Part shown: in pieces, positions 19,604 to 28,734 of the stretch
Position numbering within the stretch: the stretch's first letter is position 1
Layout: every line of letters starts with the position of its first letter
NCBI RefSeq assembly: GCF_038593265.1
Contig: NZ_CP151979.1
Span: 1,812,001 to 1,876,000 of the forward strand
Length of the DNA stretch: 64,000 nt
Source of the DNA: Ureibacillus sp. FSL W7-1570
GTDB lineage: Bacteria; Bacillota; Bacilli; Bacillales_A; Planococcaceae
Direction of reading: 5' to 3'
Position numbers and translations under genes: made by a program
The notes under the pieces: generated by a model
Database searches by the model: none
The model's input: only the letters and a program-made list of their open reading frames with translations
What the model was told of the DNA's origin: nothing

Positions 19604-20191
19604 CTAATTAAATCGCTTTATGTATGGACCATTTATCGATAATTCGATAAGCGTGGCTGCCATTTCATTTGGAGTGCATTTGTAATTGGTGGTAATCCAC
19701 CATCGGATGCTTTCCAAATAGGCGCCCGCAATATACGAAATGATCAATTCCTCATTTTCACTCAGCAAATATTGACGGGTTTCGGCATAATGAATCCCTT
19801 CTTCCACATACCTCTTTAATATATCCAAAATGCCCTGAATAAATAACGCATCCGGTTGATGAATTAAAAAAGTTTCATAAGCAATGCGATTATTTTGGAT
19901 ATGCTCAAAAAGCAAAAATAAGTTTCTTGGCATTTCTTCTTTCGGCATTTCTTTCAGTGGTTTCGGGGATTGAATTGTCAGGGCTTCCTTCAACTGCAAC
20001 AACAGATGATTGAATAGATCCCTTCTGAGCTCATTGATATCGTTGTAAAGTTTATAAAATGTCGGCCTCGTCAAACCGGCCTCTTTGCATATTTGCTGAA
20101 TCGTGAGTTGCACGTTTCCATCTTTCATCAAAGATAAATATGCGCTATGTAATTTTTCTTTCGATTTTGCCTGTCTTGGGTCCAGTTTCAT
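19604..20191 (-). CDS. TetR/AcrR family transcriptional regulator
   Basis: 195 residues. N-terminal TetR DNA-binding domain: LSLMKDGNVQLTIQQICKEAGLTRPTFYKLY, with the TRPTFYKLY recognition helix. The ligand-binding helical part follows; WWITTNYKCTPNEMA near the end is typical of the short YvdT/DhaS-like group. Start at the ATG after AGGTGATATCA. It is encoded 54 bp downstream of the SDR gene on the same strand, so it is probably co-transcribed with it and controls it; two palindromes (20201-20218, 21014-21036) are candidate operators. Confidence 0.85.
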   Translation of the reverse strand: MKLDPRQAKSKEKLHSAYLSLMKDGNVQLTIQQICKEAGLTRPTFYKLYNDINELRRDLFNHLLLQLKEALTIQSPKPLKEMPKEEMPRNLFLLFEHIQNNRIAYETFLIHQPDALFIQGILDILKRYVEEGIHYAETRQYLLSENEELIISYIAGAYLESIRWWITTNYKCTPNEMAATLIELSINGPYIKRFN

Positions 20192-20200
20192 TGATATCAC

Positions 20201-20218
20201 CTACTACTTGTATAGTAG
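20201..20218. promoter_or_regulatory. Palindrome before the tetR start
   Basis: CTACTA-6 nt-TAGTAG directly upstream of the regulator's ribosome site. It could be a second operator for autoregulation; it does not share sequence with the 21014 palindrome, which argues for caution. Confidence 0.4.
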
Positions 20219-20244
20219 CATGAAAATATCAATGAAAAAACAAA

Positions 20245-20988
20245 TTACAACGCTGTCCAACCGCCATCAATCACTAATTCGGCACCCGTCATAAAACGTG
20301 ATTCATCGGAAGCCAAGAATAGTACGCCATAAGCCACATCTTCAGGTTCTCCGAAATATGGGAGTTGTGTGAATGCTTTATAATATGGCATTGCCGCTTC
20401 CATTGTCGGTGCTGTCATCGGCGTCACGATAATGCCTGGATGCACAGAGTTTACACGAATTTTATCTTTTGCGTATTCCACTGCAGCGGATTTTGATAAT
20501 GCACGCAATGCGCCTTTTGCCGCCGTATATGGGCTTGAACCGGCCATACCGACAATGCCGCCGATAGATGAAATGTTGACCACTGAACCTCCGCCCGCTT
20601 TTTGCATTTCAGGAATCGTATACTTCATTCCCATCACACAGCCGTTCAAGTTGATATCCATCACGCGGTTCCATTCTTCCATCGTCATATTTGCAAGCGT
20701 TTTATCGGTTGAAATGCCCGCATTGTTCACCAGTACATCCACTTTTCCAAATGTTTCAACGGCTTTTGCAACAACTGATTTCCATTCTTCTTCGGAAGCC
20801 ACGTTATGTTTGATAGCCAACACTTCCCCGCCTTCCGCTTTGATTTCTTCGGCCACTTTTTGCAGCAATTCCTCATTCACGTCAGTTGCTACAACTTTCG
20901 CCCCTTCTTTGGCGAACAATTTCGCTTCTGCAGCACCCATGCCGCTTGCCGCGCCAGTAATGATGGCAACTTTGTCTTTCAATCTCAT
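20245..20988 (-). CDS. Short-chain dehydrogenase/reductase
   Basis: 247 residues, classical SDR. Rossmann motif TGAASGMG (12-19), acidic residue in VVATDVNEE (NAD preference), NNAG, catalytic Ser in NISSIGG, YTAAK (Tyr/Lys pair) and the C-terminal FMTGAELVIDGGW. Resembles the 3-alpha-hydroxysteroid/cyclopentanol dehydrogenase-like group; substrate unknown. Starts after AGGAGGTTTTTAT and is preceded by a 23-bp palindrome, likely the operator of the downstream TetR regulator, so the enzyme is probably induced by its substrate or a toxic relative. Confidence 0.9.
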   Translation of the reverse strand: MRLKDKVAIITGAASGMGAAEAKLFAKEGAKVVATDVNEELLQKVAEEIKAEGGEVLAIKHNVASEEEWKSVVAKAVETFGKVDVLVNNAGISTDKTLANMTMEEWNRVMDINLNGCVMGMKYTIPEMQKAGGGSVVNISSIGGIVGMAGSSPYTAAKGALRALSKSAAVEYAKDKIRVNSVHPGIIVTPMTAPTMEAAMPYYKAFTQLPYFGEPEDVAYGVLFLASDESRFMTGAELVIDGGWTAL

Positions 20989-21013
20989 TATAAAAACCTC
21001 CTAATTATTATTA

Positions 21014-21036
21014 CTAATTTACAAAATGTAAATTAG
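21014..21036. promoter_or_regulatory. Probable TetR operator
   Basis: CTAATTTAC (21014-21022), 5-nt centre, GTAAATTAG (21028-21036): a perfect 9+9 palindrome 26 bp upstream of the SDR start. Operators of TetR proteins have this size and placement. Inference from position; binding not shown. Confidence 0.6.
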
Positions 21037-21189
21037 TTTACCCATAAAATAACAGAGTTTATAATATATTTCAAATCAATTTATAAGAATTGATTAATAA
21101 ACAGGGGCGAAAAAAATTGGAAGTTGTCGATATAAAAAATAACCGCTATACTGGCAAAACATTACAATCCATGAAAGGAATGTTTAAAG

Positions 21190-22023
21190 TTGAATCGTAG
21201 TTTGCAAGCTTTTATTAACATTGCCCCTGTGATCAAAGAAACGCTGGGATCTTCCACAGCTCTGGCAATCACTGATAAGGAAAAATATATTTATTTTTCA
21301 CCCTCTGATAAAATCTATATAGATGTGAAAGTGGGGGACTCCATTTTTTCCAACGACGATAATGCCTTTCAAAATGTATTAAAAGGTGAAAAAATTTCCA
21401 TGACCCTTCCGCCTGAATATTTTGGAATGCCCGTAGCCTCAAAGATCTTGCCCATTCACGACTTTGAAACAAAAGAAGTTGTCGGGATTCTTACATACTC
21501 AAAACCTCTCGATCATGAAGCCAATATTGACAACGCCTTGGCAGAAATGAATAAAATCATTCAAACTTTACATAAAAATATGGAACGGCTCTCCGCAAAA
21601 TCCCAGGAACTGACTGCCACAAGCACTGATATCAGCGGACAGGCATCCAAATCCTTTGAACAATCGAAACATATTGAAGAAGTCGTTAAATTGATTGAAG
21701 GCATTTCAAGTCAAACGAATCTTTTAGGGTTAAATGCCGCTATCGAAGCAGCCCGCTCCGGTGAAGCCGGAAGGGGATTCGGTGTAGTGGCCGAAGAAAT
21801 TCGGAAGCTTTCCCTGCATACTAAAGAAGCTTTGGGAACAATCAGTAAGTCATTAAATACCATTCGGGACAACTTAGATCAATTAAATAATGGGACAAAA
21901 GAAGTTTCCGCTGCTTCCGAAGAACAGGCTTCCATAACGGAGGAAGTTTTCAATGAAATTGAATTATTGGAAAAACGCAGCAAAGAATTGGTCGACTATA
22001 TGAAAGAAGTATTGAATCATTAA
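21190..22023 (+). CDS. yfmS: Soluble chemoreceptor (YfmS-like)
   Basis: 277 residues without membrane helices. The N-terminal 110 residues form a small sensor domain ([25 protein letters not shown] near its end); the C-terminal part is a short methyl-accepting coiled coil with tip [21 protein letters not shown]. Size and layout match B. subtilis YfmS, a soluble receptor that modulates chemotaxis. TTG start after AAAGGAATG; an ATG just upstream runs into a stop. GTCGATAT at 21126-21133 matches a SigD -10 at 7 of 8 positions but no good -35 is seen. Confidence 0.85.
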   Translation: MNRSLQAFINIAPVIKETLGSSTALAITDKEKYIYFSPSDKIYIDVKVGDSIFSNDDNAFQNVLKGEKISMTLPPEYFGMPVASKILPIHDFETKEVVGILTYSKPLDHEANIDNALAEMNKIIQTLHKNMERLSAKSQELTATSTDISGQASKSFEQSKHIEEVVKLIEGISSQTNLLGLNAAIEAARSGEAGRGFGVVAEEIRKLSLHTKEALGTISKSLNTIRDNLDQLNNGTKEVSAASEEQASITEEVFNEIELLEKRSKELVDYMKEVLNH

Positions 22024-22166
22024 TACCAAAACTCAGGCGGCAAAATCGGAAAGGAGATTTTACCGCCCGCTTATATAGCCCCAATTCTTATTCCTTTTGC
22101 ATCATTCCCAAGATAAAATGGGGATTCATGATCCACCGAAACAATTCCTCACCATACGCCATAACG

Positions 22167-22199
22167 ACAACCGGGACCCGTCTTCCGGTTGTTTTTTTA
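22167..22199 (+). terminator. Terminator downstream of the soluble chemoreceptor
   Basis: ACAACCGG (22167-22174) and CCGGTTGT (22185-22192) with seven Ts. It is 140 bp after the stop codon; an imperfect hairpin (GGCGGCAAAATC/GATTTTACCGCC, about 22036-22065) lies between. The following 22200-22470 contain no gene that I can support. Confidence 0.75.
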
Positions 22200-22481
22200 T
22201 TTTCTTAATCCTTTTTCGCTTCTTTCATACAATTTTCAGAATTCAGTAGTATCTTGATAATCACAAAGATGATATTGGTTTCGAAGTGCTGGATGGCGGT
22301 GAAAAATTTCTGATCATTTTATAGAAATCGAAACGGAAAGGAAAGAGGTGAACATACTTGATCGGAAGACAGGAGATAAAAAGGGGATAAACAGGCAGGT
22401 ATGTTCTTGTAGAAGTAAAAAGTAAAAAATGAAAGCTTGCAAAAGGATTATCATGCAGGCAATTAGAAGGAGCGGATAAAT

Positions 22482-23071
22482 ATGTTAAAAAAATTGACAT
22501 TGACAGGATGCACATTACTTTTATTAGCTGGATGCGGCGCAAATACATCAACCGAAAATGTTGATTCCTTTAATCAAGCAGGCACTTCAAATCCAATTCA
22601 AAATCTTTCAACAGGAAATCAGGCAACAATGTTGATATCGTTAATCCAAAAGTTTCATTTTCAGAGGCTTTGAAAATCTTTAACCAAACTTACCCGGATG
22701 CAAAAATTGAATCTGTTGATTTAGAAACCGGATTGGGAGGTTTATATTACGATATCGACGGTTTTGATTCAAGAAATGAATACGAACTAAAAATTGATGC
22801 AACCACAAAAGAAATCTATGCAAATGAATTTGAAAGAAACAAAAATACTGATGAAATATTGGATCTTTCAAGCGTGATGGATCCAAGTGAAGCCATCGCA
22901 ATCGCTTTACAAGTGCCGGAAGTGCAAGGGCTTGCCCCAACAAGCTGGTCCCTTGACGCAGACTATGGAATGCAAATTTATGAAATTGAATTCAAACAAA
23001 AATACACAGAAATCGATATTAAAATCAACGCCGTCAACGGAGATATTCTGGAAGTAAAAATCGATGATTAA
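22482..23071 (+). pseudogene. PepSY-domain lipoprotein, frameshifted
   Basis: First frame (22482-22673): lipoprotein signal with lipobox LAGC, then a Ser/Asn-rich linker, ending out of frame as LISLIQKFHFQRL. The second frame (to 23071) continues the original protein: reading one base shifted from about 22625 gives VDIVNPKVSFSEALKIFNQT, the normal start of a PepSY repeat, then YPDAKIESVDLE...ATTKEIYANEF and a second PepSY repeat DPSEAIAIALQ...INAVNGDILEVKID. A single-base loss or gain near 22615-22635 (GGCAACAATG) explains both. PepSY lipoproteins are often inhibitors of extracellular peptidases. It could also be a base error in this sequence. Confidence 0.8.
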
Positions 23072-23119
23072 TAATAGAAGTCAACCCTCCAATAAATGAT
23101 AGAAGTCAACCCTCCAACC

Positions 23120-23158
23120 AAAATAACCGCAGACACTTTAAATGTCTGCGGTTATTTT
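23120..23158. terminator. Bidirectional terminator between convergent genes
   Basis: Sixteen-base arms AAAATAACCGCAGACA and TGTCTGCGGTTATTTT. Just before it, ATAGAAGTCAACCCTCCAA occurs twice in tandem (23074 and 23099, period 25). Confidence 0.92.
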
Positions 23159-23195
23159 TGGCATCAAAAAGGGAACCTTCCCTAATAAGCCTTTA

Positions 23196-23861
23196 TCAAT
23201 TCAAGAAAAGAAGAACGAACAAACCATAATATAATGGCACTTGGCTCCCTACAATAATAAAAAGGACCATTCCAATCATCACCACTTTAGCGATTTGTTC
23301 GGGTGATTGGTATAAAACAAGGATTGTGGCGATCCAAATCAGCAATTCCAATGGATGCGTAAGATCAAAATACCAGAAACCAAAAACAAAAGTTTGGCTT
23401 GTCATGAACATAAAAATGGCGGAGGAAAGGATGATCGGCACCAATCCTTTTCCTTTCGCATACCAACAAACAAAGGCCAAAACCGGCGAAAGGATTGTCA
23501 GTGCCACCCAAATCATCATGTAGGATTTTGGAAAAAACCCGGCCACTGCAACAGTGTAATAATAATAACTCCCCACCATTCCTGCAAAAAACATTAGCAC
23601 ATTTAATGCGGCCCTCATCGGCGATTTACTATAAACCGATATCATCACTCCGAAGAAAAGCCAAACTCCCAAACGGGAAAGAAAGTTTCCCAAATCCAAG
23701 ACTTGAAGGACATAAGGCAATTCATTAATTGCGGAAGTATCCAATATTTTGGAAATAATCCCCATCATCATACCTAAAATACAGAATAAAGTTGTATACC
23801 CTATTTTTTTCGATGAAGAAATTCCTTCCGGTTCCCGAATTTTATTTAACATCTCTCTCAT
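23196..23861 (-). CDS. Multi-pass membrane protein, unknown function
   Basis: 221 residues from the ATG at 23861, which has GGAG seven bases upstream; a further upstream ATG at 23900 lacks a ribosome site. Six or seven membrane helices in a regular spacing, with a GSYYYYTVAVAGFFPKSYMM stretch between helices. I do not recognise a family with known function; similar proteins are annotated DUF6518-like. Convergent with the PepSY pseudogene and divergent from the LysE exporter. Confidence 0.7.
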   Translation of the reverse strand: MREMLNKIREPEGISSSKKIGYTTLFCILGMMMGIISKILDTSAINELPYVLQVLDLGNFLSRLGVWLFFGVMISVYSKSPMRAALNVLMFFAGMVGSYYYYTVAVAGFFPKSYMMIWVALTILSPVLAFVCWYAKGKGLVPIILSSAIFMFMTSQTFVFGFWYFDLTHPLELLIWIATILVLYQSPEQIAKVVMIGMVLFIIVGSQVPLYYGLFVLLFLN

Positions 23862-24021
23862 TTTATGTCTCCATGCTTCCAAATGATTTGTACCACCCAT
23901 TCTGTGATGATTCTTACAATCCCGAATTTAAATGAGGGAATATTAAAAATTTTTTCTCCAATTTTCTCACCTTTATATATAATAAATTACATCCTATACT
24001 CCGTTAGAAAGGTGTTTTGAA

Positions 24022-24648
24022 TTGGAAAATTTCTTTTTATTTGTCCTCATGTGCATTTTTCTTATAATATTACCCGGCCCTGATACGGCTGTTGTAACGA
24101 AAAACACGCTAATCAATCAGCGGATCGGCGGCCTGAAAACGTCTTTGGGCATAATTTGCGCCCTTCTTTGCCATACGTTTGCCGCTGTTTTGGGATTATC
24201 GGCAATCATTGTGAAATCCGCCCTTTTATTTTCCATCATTAAATACGCTGGTGCGGTTTACTTAATTTACCTGGGTGCCAAGATTTTATGGTCTTTAGTG
24301 AAAAAGGATGGAACCAACATTCCGGTGGACATCAAAAGACCGGATGAAAACAAATCCTGTTTCAAACAAGGATTTTTTACAGATCTATTAAATCCAAAAG
24401 TGGCTCTCTTTTTCCTCTCCTTTTTCCCTCAATTTGTGGAGCGGGGCAATGACACCTTTTTGCCCTTTCTGATAATGGGGCTCACTTTTACTGTTCTGTC
24501 CGCTTTATGGCTGGTGATTTTTGTTTATTTCATCAATGTGGTGAATGATTTGATGAGAAAACCGCGAGCCAAACATGTGATTGAAGGAATCACCGGCACC
24601 ATCATTATCGGATTTGGAATCAAGCTGGCTTTGGAAAAGGCCGATTAA
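24022..24648 (+). CDS. LysE/RhtB family amino-acid exporter
   Basis: 208 residues with six membrane helices. The family signature PGPDTAVVTKNTL follows helix 1, and the second conserved block GFFTDLLNPKVALFFLSFFP lies in the middle loop. Known members export lysine, threonine, homoserine or similar amino acids. The exact substrate cannot be inferred. TTG start after AGAAAGGTG. Confidence 0.9.
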   Translation: MENFFLFVLMCIFLIILPGPDTAVVTKNTLINQRIGGLKTSLGIICALLCHTFAAVLGLSAIIVKSALLFSIIKYAGAVYLIYLGAKILWSLVKKDGTNIPVDIKRPDENKSCFKQGFFTDLLNPKVALFFLSFFPQFVERGNDTFLPFLIMGLTFTVLSALWLVIFVYFINVVNDLMRKPRAKHVIEGITGTIIIGFGIKLALEKAD

Positions 24649-24676
24649 AGTTGTCGGCCATTCCAAATCCGCCTCC

Positions 24677-25723
24677 CTATTCCAAAGGAGGAAGTAACGG
24701 ATAACTTAAATAACTACTAACTCCTAATACGATTGCCAGTGCAATATAAATGACGAAAAGACCTGCCTTCACTTTTCCATCTGTTTGATAATAAGAAGCG
24801 GTTTCCTCAACATAGTTATGTATTCTCTCCACTTCTTTCTCAAAAGCCGAAAGAAATTCCTGTTTCTTCAGCTCCCTCTTTCTTTCTTTTTCCTCATCCG
24901 TCATTTCTCCATCTTCTTCATCCAATAGATGCAAAGTGTTTTGCAATTTTTCCTCAACCTGCAAATTCGGTTTCAATGATTGGGCGAAATATTGCAAATG
25001 TTCATAGGTGGACGTTTCCGCTATATTTCTGAGGGAAGTTAACATCTCTTGATAATCTTTTACGCGATTTCGATCATACTCAATATTCTTCTGCTCTTCC
25101 CGAATTCTCCGCCACTCAATGATCCCCATGATTAGCACCATAAAACCTATAAAGCTTCCTGACCAAATCGCATAAGCCAAAAGCAAAACCAAGCCGACTG
25201 CCCACAACTTAGTACTGATCCCCGAAACAATCCGTCCTCCATCCAGCGGTGTCATTGGAATGAGATTGAAGAGATTGATGATGGAACCCAACACAATGAC
25301 AAATGCCCAAAAAGGTTCTTTCGTCCAAATATACAAAGGGATGGCGGGCAAAAAAGCAAGCAGTCCAAATAATGGCCCCATGTAAGCCAAAAAGGCTTCA
25401 TCCTTCGCATTTTTGGGCCGCTCTTTCATACCGATGAACGCCCCCACAAAAGGAATGAACACAGCAGGAGTTGTCGGCAATTTTAATTTTTTGGCAGCAA
25501 CCAAATGCCCGGATTCATGTACAAACAACAGATATACAAGTGCCAAGGCAAACTTCCATCCGTAAAAAACGGCGTAAGTTGCCAAATATATCGCCATGCT
25601 AATCAATGTTTTTATTTTCAGGAATTTCAATATAGGCAGGATCCATTTCAACTTGCCCAACAAAAAAAGTGCCCCGACACCGATGATTCCCCACGCCGTC
25701 GTTTTCTTCTTTGATTCTTCCAT
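24677..25723 (-). CDS. Site-2 protease family membrane metallopeptidase (M50)
   Basis: 348 residues from the ATG behind GGAGGTAAAAAC. Zinc site HESGH (H69, E70, H73) in one helix and the second motif MTPLDGGRI about 100 residues later are intact, so it is likely an active intramembrane protease. At least five helices form the core. After the core comes a long charged cytoplasmic region (about 215-320, EEDGEMTDEEKERKRELKKQ) and a final membrane helix. No PDZ domain is visible. Such compact M50 proteins cleave membrane-bound regulators or signal-peptide remnants; the target is unknown. Confidence 0.85.
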   Translation of the reverse strand: MEESKKKTTAWGIIGVGALFLLGKLKWILPILKFLKIKTLISMAIYLATYAVFYGWKFALALVYLLFVHESGHLVAAKKLKLPTTPAVFIPFVGAFIGMKERPKNAKDEAFLAYMGPLFGLLAFLPAIPLYIWTKEPFWAFVIVLGSIINLFNLIPMTPLDGGRIVSGISTKLWAVGLVLLLAYAIWSGSFIGFMVLIMGIIEWRRIREEQKNIEYDRNRVKDYQEMLTSLRNIAETSTYEHLQYFAQSLKPNLQVEEKLQNTLHLLDEEDGEMTDEEKERKRELKKQEFLSAFEKEVERIHNYVEETASYYQTDGKVKAGLFVIYIALAIVLGVSSYLSYPLLPPLE

Positions 25724-25877
25724 GTTTTTACCTCCACAACATAGTACGTCATCCTGCTGCATTCAATGCACTGTTTATAAAATCCTGTAATGGAATTTTT
25801 ATGTTATTTTATCACAAAAACTTTATTTCTGCTCTTACATTTCCGACTTGCAACTAATGGATTATCTCTTTGCGCAT

Positions 25878-25909
25878 AAAAAAACTTCAGCTGACAAATA
25901 GCTGAAGTC
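25878..25909 (-). terminator. Terminator of the ADP-ribosylglycohydrolase gene
   Basis: ACTTCAGCT pairs with AGCTGAAGT (25885-25909) and the minus strand continues in a 7-base T-run. Confidence 0.88.
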
Positions 25910-25919
25910 CCTATCAAAA

Positions 25920-26768
25920 TCACGAAACTTGCTTGTTGTTCTTTCGTTCCTCATAATACTCTTCCCAGTCATGATAAATGGAAAGCAGTTCATTATCCAA
26001 ATAAGTAAGGGCTTTTTCTTTCAAATCGGCTGGTACACCATAATAGCTTTCTGCAATAGCCCCTGTGATGGCAGCGATCGTGTCGCTGTCTCCCCCGATG
26101 GAGATGGCATTCCGTACCGCGTCTTCAAAGGAAGTGGATTCAAGAAAGGCTTTGATGGCTTGCGGAACGGTTCCTTGGCAGGATAGATCCGTTTTGTAGG
26201 AATCCCGGATTTCATCAATTGTAAAATCCAATGGATAATATTGTCCTTCGATTTTTTTCTGGATTTCGTCTTTTGACCATCCGCGTTGTGCCATATAAAT
26301 TGCGACCGCCACCGCTTCAGCACCTTTGATTCCTTCTTGATGATTATGGGTTACCCGCGTCACAGCTTTAGAAAGCAGGGAAACTTCCCGTTCTGTCTTC
26401 GCCGCAAATCCGACCGGACTTACCCGCATGGCCGCGCCGTTTCCAAAACTGTTATAAGGACGGGGAGTGTCGCTGTGAACCCATTCCTTAAATCTTCCGC
26501 CGTAACCGCAATTCGGATATTTGCGTCCAATTTCTTGCATATATTTGACGCTCATTTTTTCCACTTGTGCGTAATAAATGGGATGAGTACTGTGAAAAGA
26601 AGGTTTGAGGATTTTCTCTGTCTCCATAATGGATTTGGCGACGGCGAGAGTCATGATGCTGTCATCCGTCACTTTGCAATCCTTCGTGAACAGATCGAAA
26701 TCTTTTCTTCTATAATTATTAAACTCAAATCGTGAACCAACGATATCTCCAATAATTGCGCCAATCAT
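25920..26768 (-). CDS. ADP-ribosylglycohydrolase family protein
   Basis: 282 residues. GAIIGDIVGSRFE at the N-terminus, the magnesium-binding TDDS (34-37) and the C-terminal ISIGGDSDTIAAITGAIAES are the di-magnesium motifs of the ADP-ribosyl-acceptor hydrolase (DraG/ARH) family. It removes ADP-ribose from proteins or small molecules. No ADP-ribosyltransferase gene is visible within the window, so the target is unknown. Ribosome site AGGAGTGCGGAGTTAAG. Confidence 0.9.
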   Translation of the reverse strand: MIGAIIGDIVGSRFEFNNYRRKDFDLFTKDCKVTDDSIMTLAVAKSIMETEKILKPSFHSTHPIYYAQVEKMSVKYMQEIGRKYPNCGYGGRFKEWVHSDTPRPYNSFGNGAAMRVSPVGFAAKTEREVSLLSKAVTRVTHNHQEGIKGAEAVAVAIYMAQRGWSKDEIQKKIEGQYYPLDFTIDEIRDSYKTDLSCQGTVPQAIKAFLESTSFEDAVRNAISIGGDSDTIAAITGAIAESYYGVPADLKEKALTYLDNELLSIYHDWEEYYEERKNNKQVS

Positions 26769-26973
26769 TCGGCTTAACTCCGCACTCCTTTGATTATGTT
26801 CATCAGAACTGTTACCAACACTCTACATTTATTATAATCCCTTTTACAAAGGCTGGTGTGAAAAAAGCTCAATTTAATGGAGAAAACAATCCGTTGATTT
26901 TCACCATCATCACTGTTCTTGAGTAAACTAGAAAAGGGCCCGATGATTCACGATTCGAAGGGATTGATCAAAT

Positions 26974-27663
26974 ATGTACCCATTTACCTCAAACGGTTCT
27001 TTCACTTACTCCCTTAGCGCCTCCTATCCGCAACCATTTTCCCAATACTCCGCACCACTGCGGCACATCATAACTCGGCAACAATACTATCCGGATCACC
27101 GTTGCATAAGTAAAAATGAGTCCGATTTTATGGCGATGAACCGGCTGCTATGGATGGAACATGTCAATTGGACCCGGATGATCATCATCAGTATTGTGTT
27201 TCAGTTGCCCGATTTACCGTTTGTTCAGAAACGTCTTTTGCAAAACGCAACCGATTTGGGCAATTGTCTGAGACCTTTTTACGGCAACCAGATTGCAGAT
27301 GCCTATGCCCAACTGATCAAAGAACACCTGGTCATTGCCGCCGAGCTTGTAACAGCAGCGGTAAAAGGGGATACTGGCACAGTGAATGCCAAAGAGAAAG
27401 AATGGTATGAAAATGCAGATGCAATTGTTTTATTTTTGAGCAGGATCAATCCGTATTTATCAAAGGACATTCTGAAAGAAATGTTTTACACCCATTTGGA
27501 ATTGACGAAAAACGAAGCTGTGACGATGATTCAACAAAATTTCCAAGCAGATATTGATGTGTTTGATGAAATTGAAACTGAAATATTGGCGATGTCGGAT
27601 TTGATTGCATCGGCGATCGTCATGCAGTTTTATTCTCTTTTCCGGTGTCCATATTCATTTTAG
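26974..27663 (+). CDS. Conserved helical protein, unknown function
   Basis: 229 residues. A variable 50-residue N-terminus (Ser/Tyr/Gln-rich) is followed by a conserved all-helical region: LLWMEHVNWTRMIIISIV, LLQNATDLGNCLRPFYGNQI, LIKEHLVIAAELVTAAVKGD, EWYENADAIVLFLSRINPY and MFYTHLELTKNEAV. Glu/His pairs in each helix (MEH, KEH, YTHLE) give a ferritin-like look, but I cannot prove a metal site. Bacillus relatives are often labelled, without good reason, acetylglutamate kinase. Single gene with its own terminator. Confidence 0.75.
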   Translation: MYPFTSNGSFTYSLSASYPQPFSQYSAPLRHIITRQQYYPDHRCISKNESDFMAMNRLLWMEHVNWTRMIIISIVFQLPDLPFVQKRLLQNATDLGNCLRPFYGNQIADAYAQLIKEHLVIAAELVTAAVKGDTGTVNAKEKEWYENADAIVLFLSRINPYLSKDILKEMFYTHLELTKNEAVTMIQQNFQADIDVFDEIETEILAMSDLIASAIVMQFYSLFRCPYSF

Positions 27664-27669
27664 TCACAA

Positions 27670-27700
27670 AAGAGCGAAGGAAGAGATTCGCTCTTTTTTT
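27670..27700 (+). terminator. Terminator
   Basis: AAGAGCGAA (27670-27678) pairs with TTCGCTCTT (27687-27695), followed by Ts. Confidence 0.88.
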
Positions 27701-27740
27701 CTTGGGATAACATTATGTTTCGGAGAAGAAGGGAGCTGCA

Positions 27741-27887
27741 TTAGTGCAGATGATTCCCTCATTGGTGTGGATGCTGCCTTAATTAGTGCAGATAGGTTCT
27801 CCTTTGGTGCGGATGCCACCTTTTTTGGTGTGGATACCGCCCTTTTTAGTGCGGAAAGCCTCTCCTTTGGTGCGGATACCACTCTTT
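27741..27887 (+). repeat. Array of seven 21-bp degenerate repeats
   Basis: Seven contiguous units of exactly 21 bp beginning at 27741, 27762, 27783, 27804, 27825, 27846 and 27867, consensus near TTGGTGCGGATACCNCCTTTT with TTAGTGCAGAT variants. Two or three more decayed units reach about 27950. It lies between a terminator and the signal-peptide gene at 28046. Both strands stay open because 21 is a multiple of three, but there is no ribosome site. Confidence 0.9.
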
Positions 27888-28045
27888 TTGAAGTGAACCC
27901 CCTCTTTCGTACGAATTGTTCCTCTTTCATCCGGATGCTGCCTATTTTTGGTCAAAAAAATAAAAAATTTTTTACCCATCCCCCTTTCTTTCATTTTTTT
28001 TTCAGAAATGGCTCCTAAAATGATAATCAAAAGGAGGAAAGGAAA

Positions 28046-28717
28046 ATGAAAAACAAATTATTGAAATATGGAATTTTCATTATTGTTCTATTCTTTGCCT
28101 TTCAATCAGTCGTAAACATTGCAAGTGCGGATGACCATTATAAGGGGGATTATTATCCGAAATACGAAAAGAGCGATAAAAACAACTACTTCGAAAAATT
28201 TGATAAACACGACCATGATGAAGATGACGACGATTATAAATGGAAAGGAGAATATGAACGGGAAGGAAACTATAAAAACTTCCAACAAAATACCGTTCAA
28301 CCATCTTACTGGAATGTTTGGACAAGAGATACCAATATTACGATCAGCAACAATTTACCAGTTGAAGAAGCAAAAAAAGTTCCCTTTAAATTGAACAGAA
28401 AAACAGAAACTCTTCTTGTTCTCCCTTCCAATGGTCAATTGCTCGTGTCAGGTGAAAAAATGGCAAAACTTTTCGGTATCAAATCGAAATATTACGAACA
28501 AAGCCGAATTCTTGAACTTTCCAATGGCAAAGAAGAATTGATCGTTCGTGCCGGAACAAACACCGCTTATGAAAATATGATCAAAACACCAATGCCTGCA
28601 AAAGCCTTCAGTTATGAAAAAACGGTTTATCTTCCTCTTTCAGTTATAGCCAATGCCTTTGGTTATAGCGTGGAATGGGACGAAACAAACGAAACATTTG
28701 TCTTACAACAATTTTAA
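28046..28717 (+). CDS. Secreted copper-amine-oxidase-N-domain protein with acidic linker
   Basis: 223 residues. Signal peptide (1-27, ending IASA), then a strongly charged stretch with FDKHDHDEDDDDYKWKGEYE (about 50-75), then a C-terminal copper amine oxidase N-like domain (about 120-223) recognisable from LLVSGEKMAKLFGI, a middle strand pair and VYLPLSVIANAFGYSVEWDE. These domains bind cell wall or act as scaffolds; despite the name, they are not oxidases. The Asp/His cluster could bind metal. First gene of a four-gene unit with the small anchored protein, ApbE and a di-heme membrane protein. Confidence 0.8.
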   Translation: MKNKLLKYGIFIIVLFFAFQSVVNIASADDHYKGDYYPKYEKSDKNNYFEKFDKHDHDEDDDDYKWKGEYEREGNYKNFQQNTVQPSYWNVWTRDTNITISNNLPVEEAKKVPFKLNRKTETLLVLPSNGQLLVSGEKMAKLFGIKSKYYEQSRILELSNGKEELIVRAGTNTAYENMIKTPMPAKAFSYEKTVYLPLSVIANAFGYSVEWDETNETFVLQQF

Positions 28718-28734
28718 AGGGTAGGGTGAAAAAA

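Noticed and set aside
22261-22551. Minus-strand frame of 96 codons before the PepSY gene
   Set aside because: It overlaps the clear signal peptide of the lipoprotein in antisense and has no ribosome site.
27741-27887. CRISPR array
   Set aside because: Units are contiguous without spacers, degenerate, 21 bp, and no cas genes are near.
27664-27930. Minus-strand frame with heptapeptide repeats (SAPKERL, SALKRAV ...)
   Set aside because: It follows from the 21-bp DNA repeat; no ribosome site and no sensible protein composition. The plus strand is open for the same reason.
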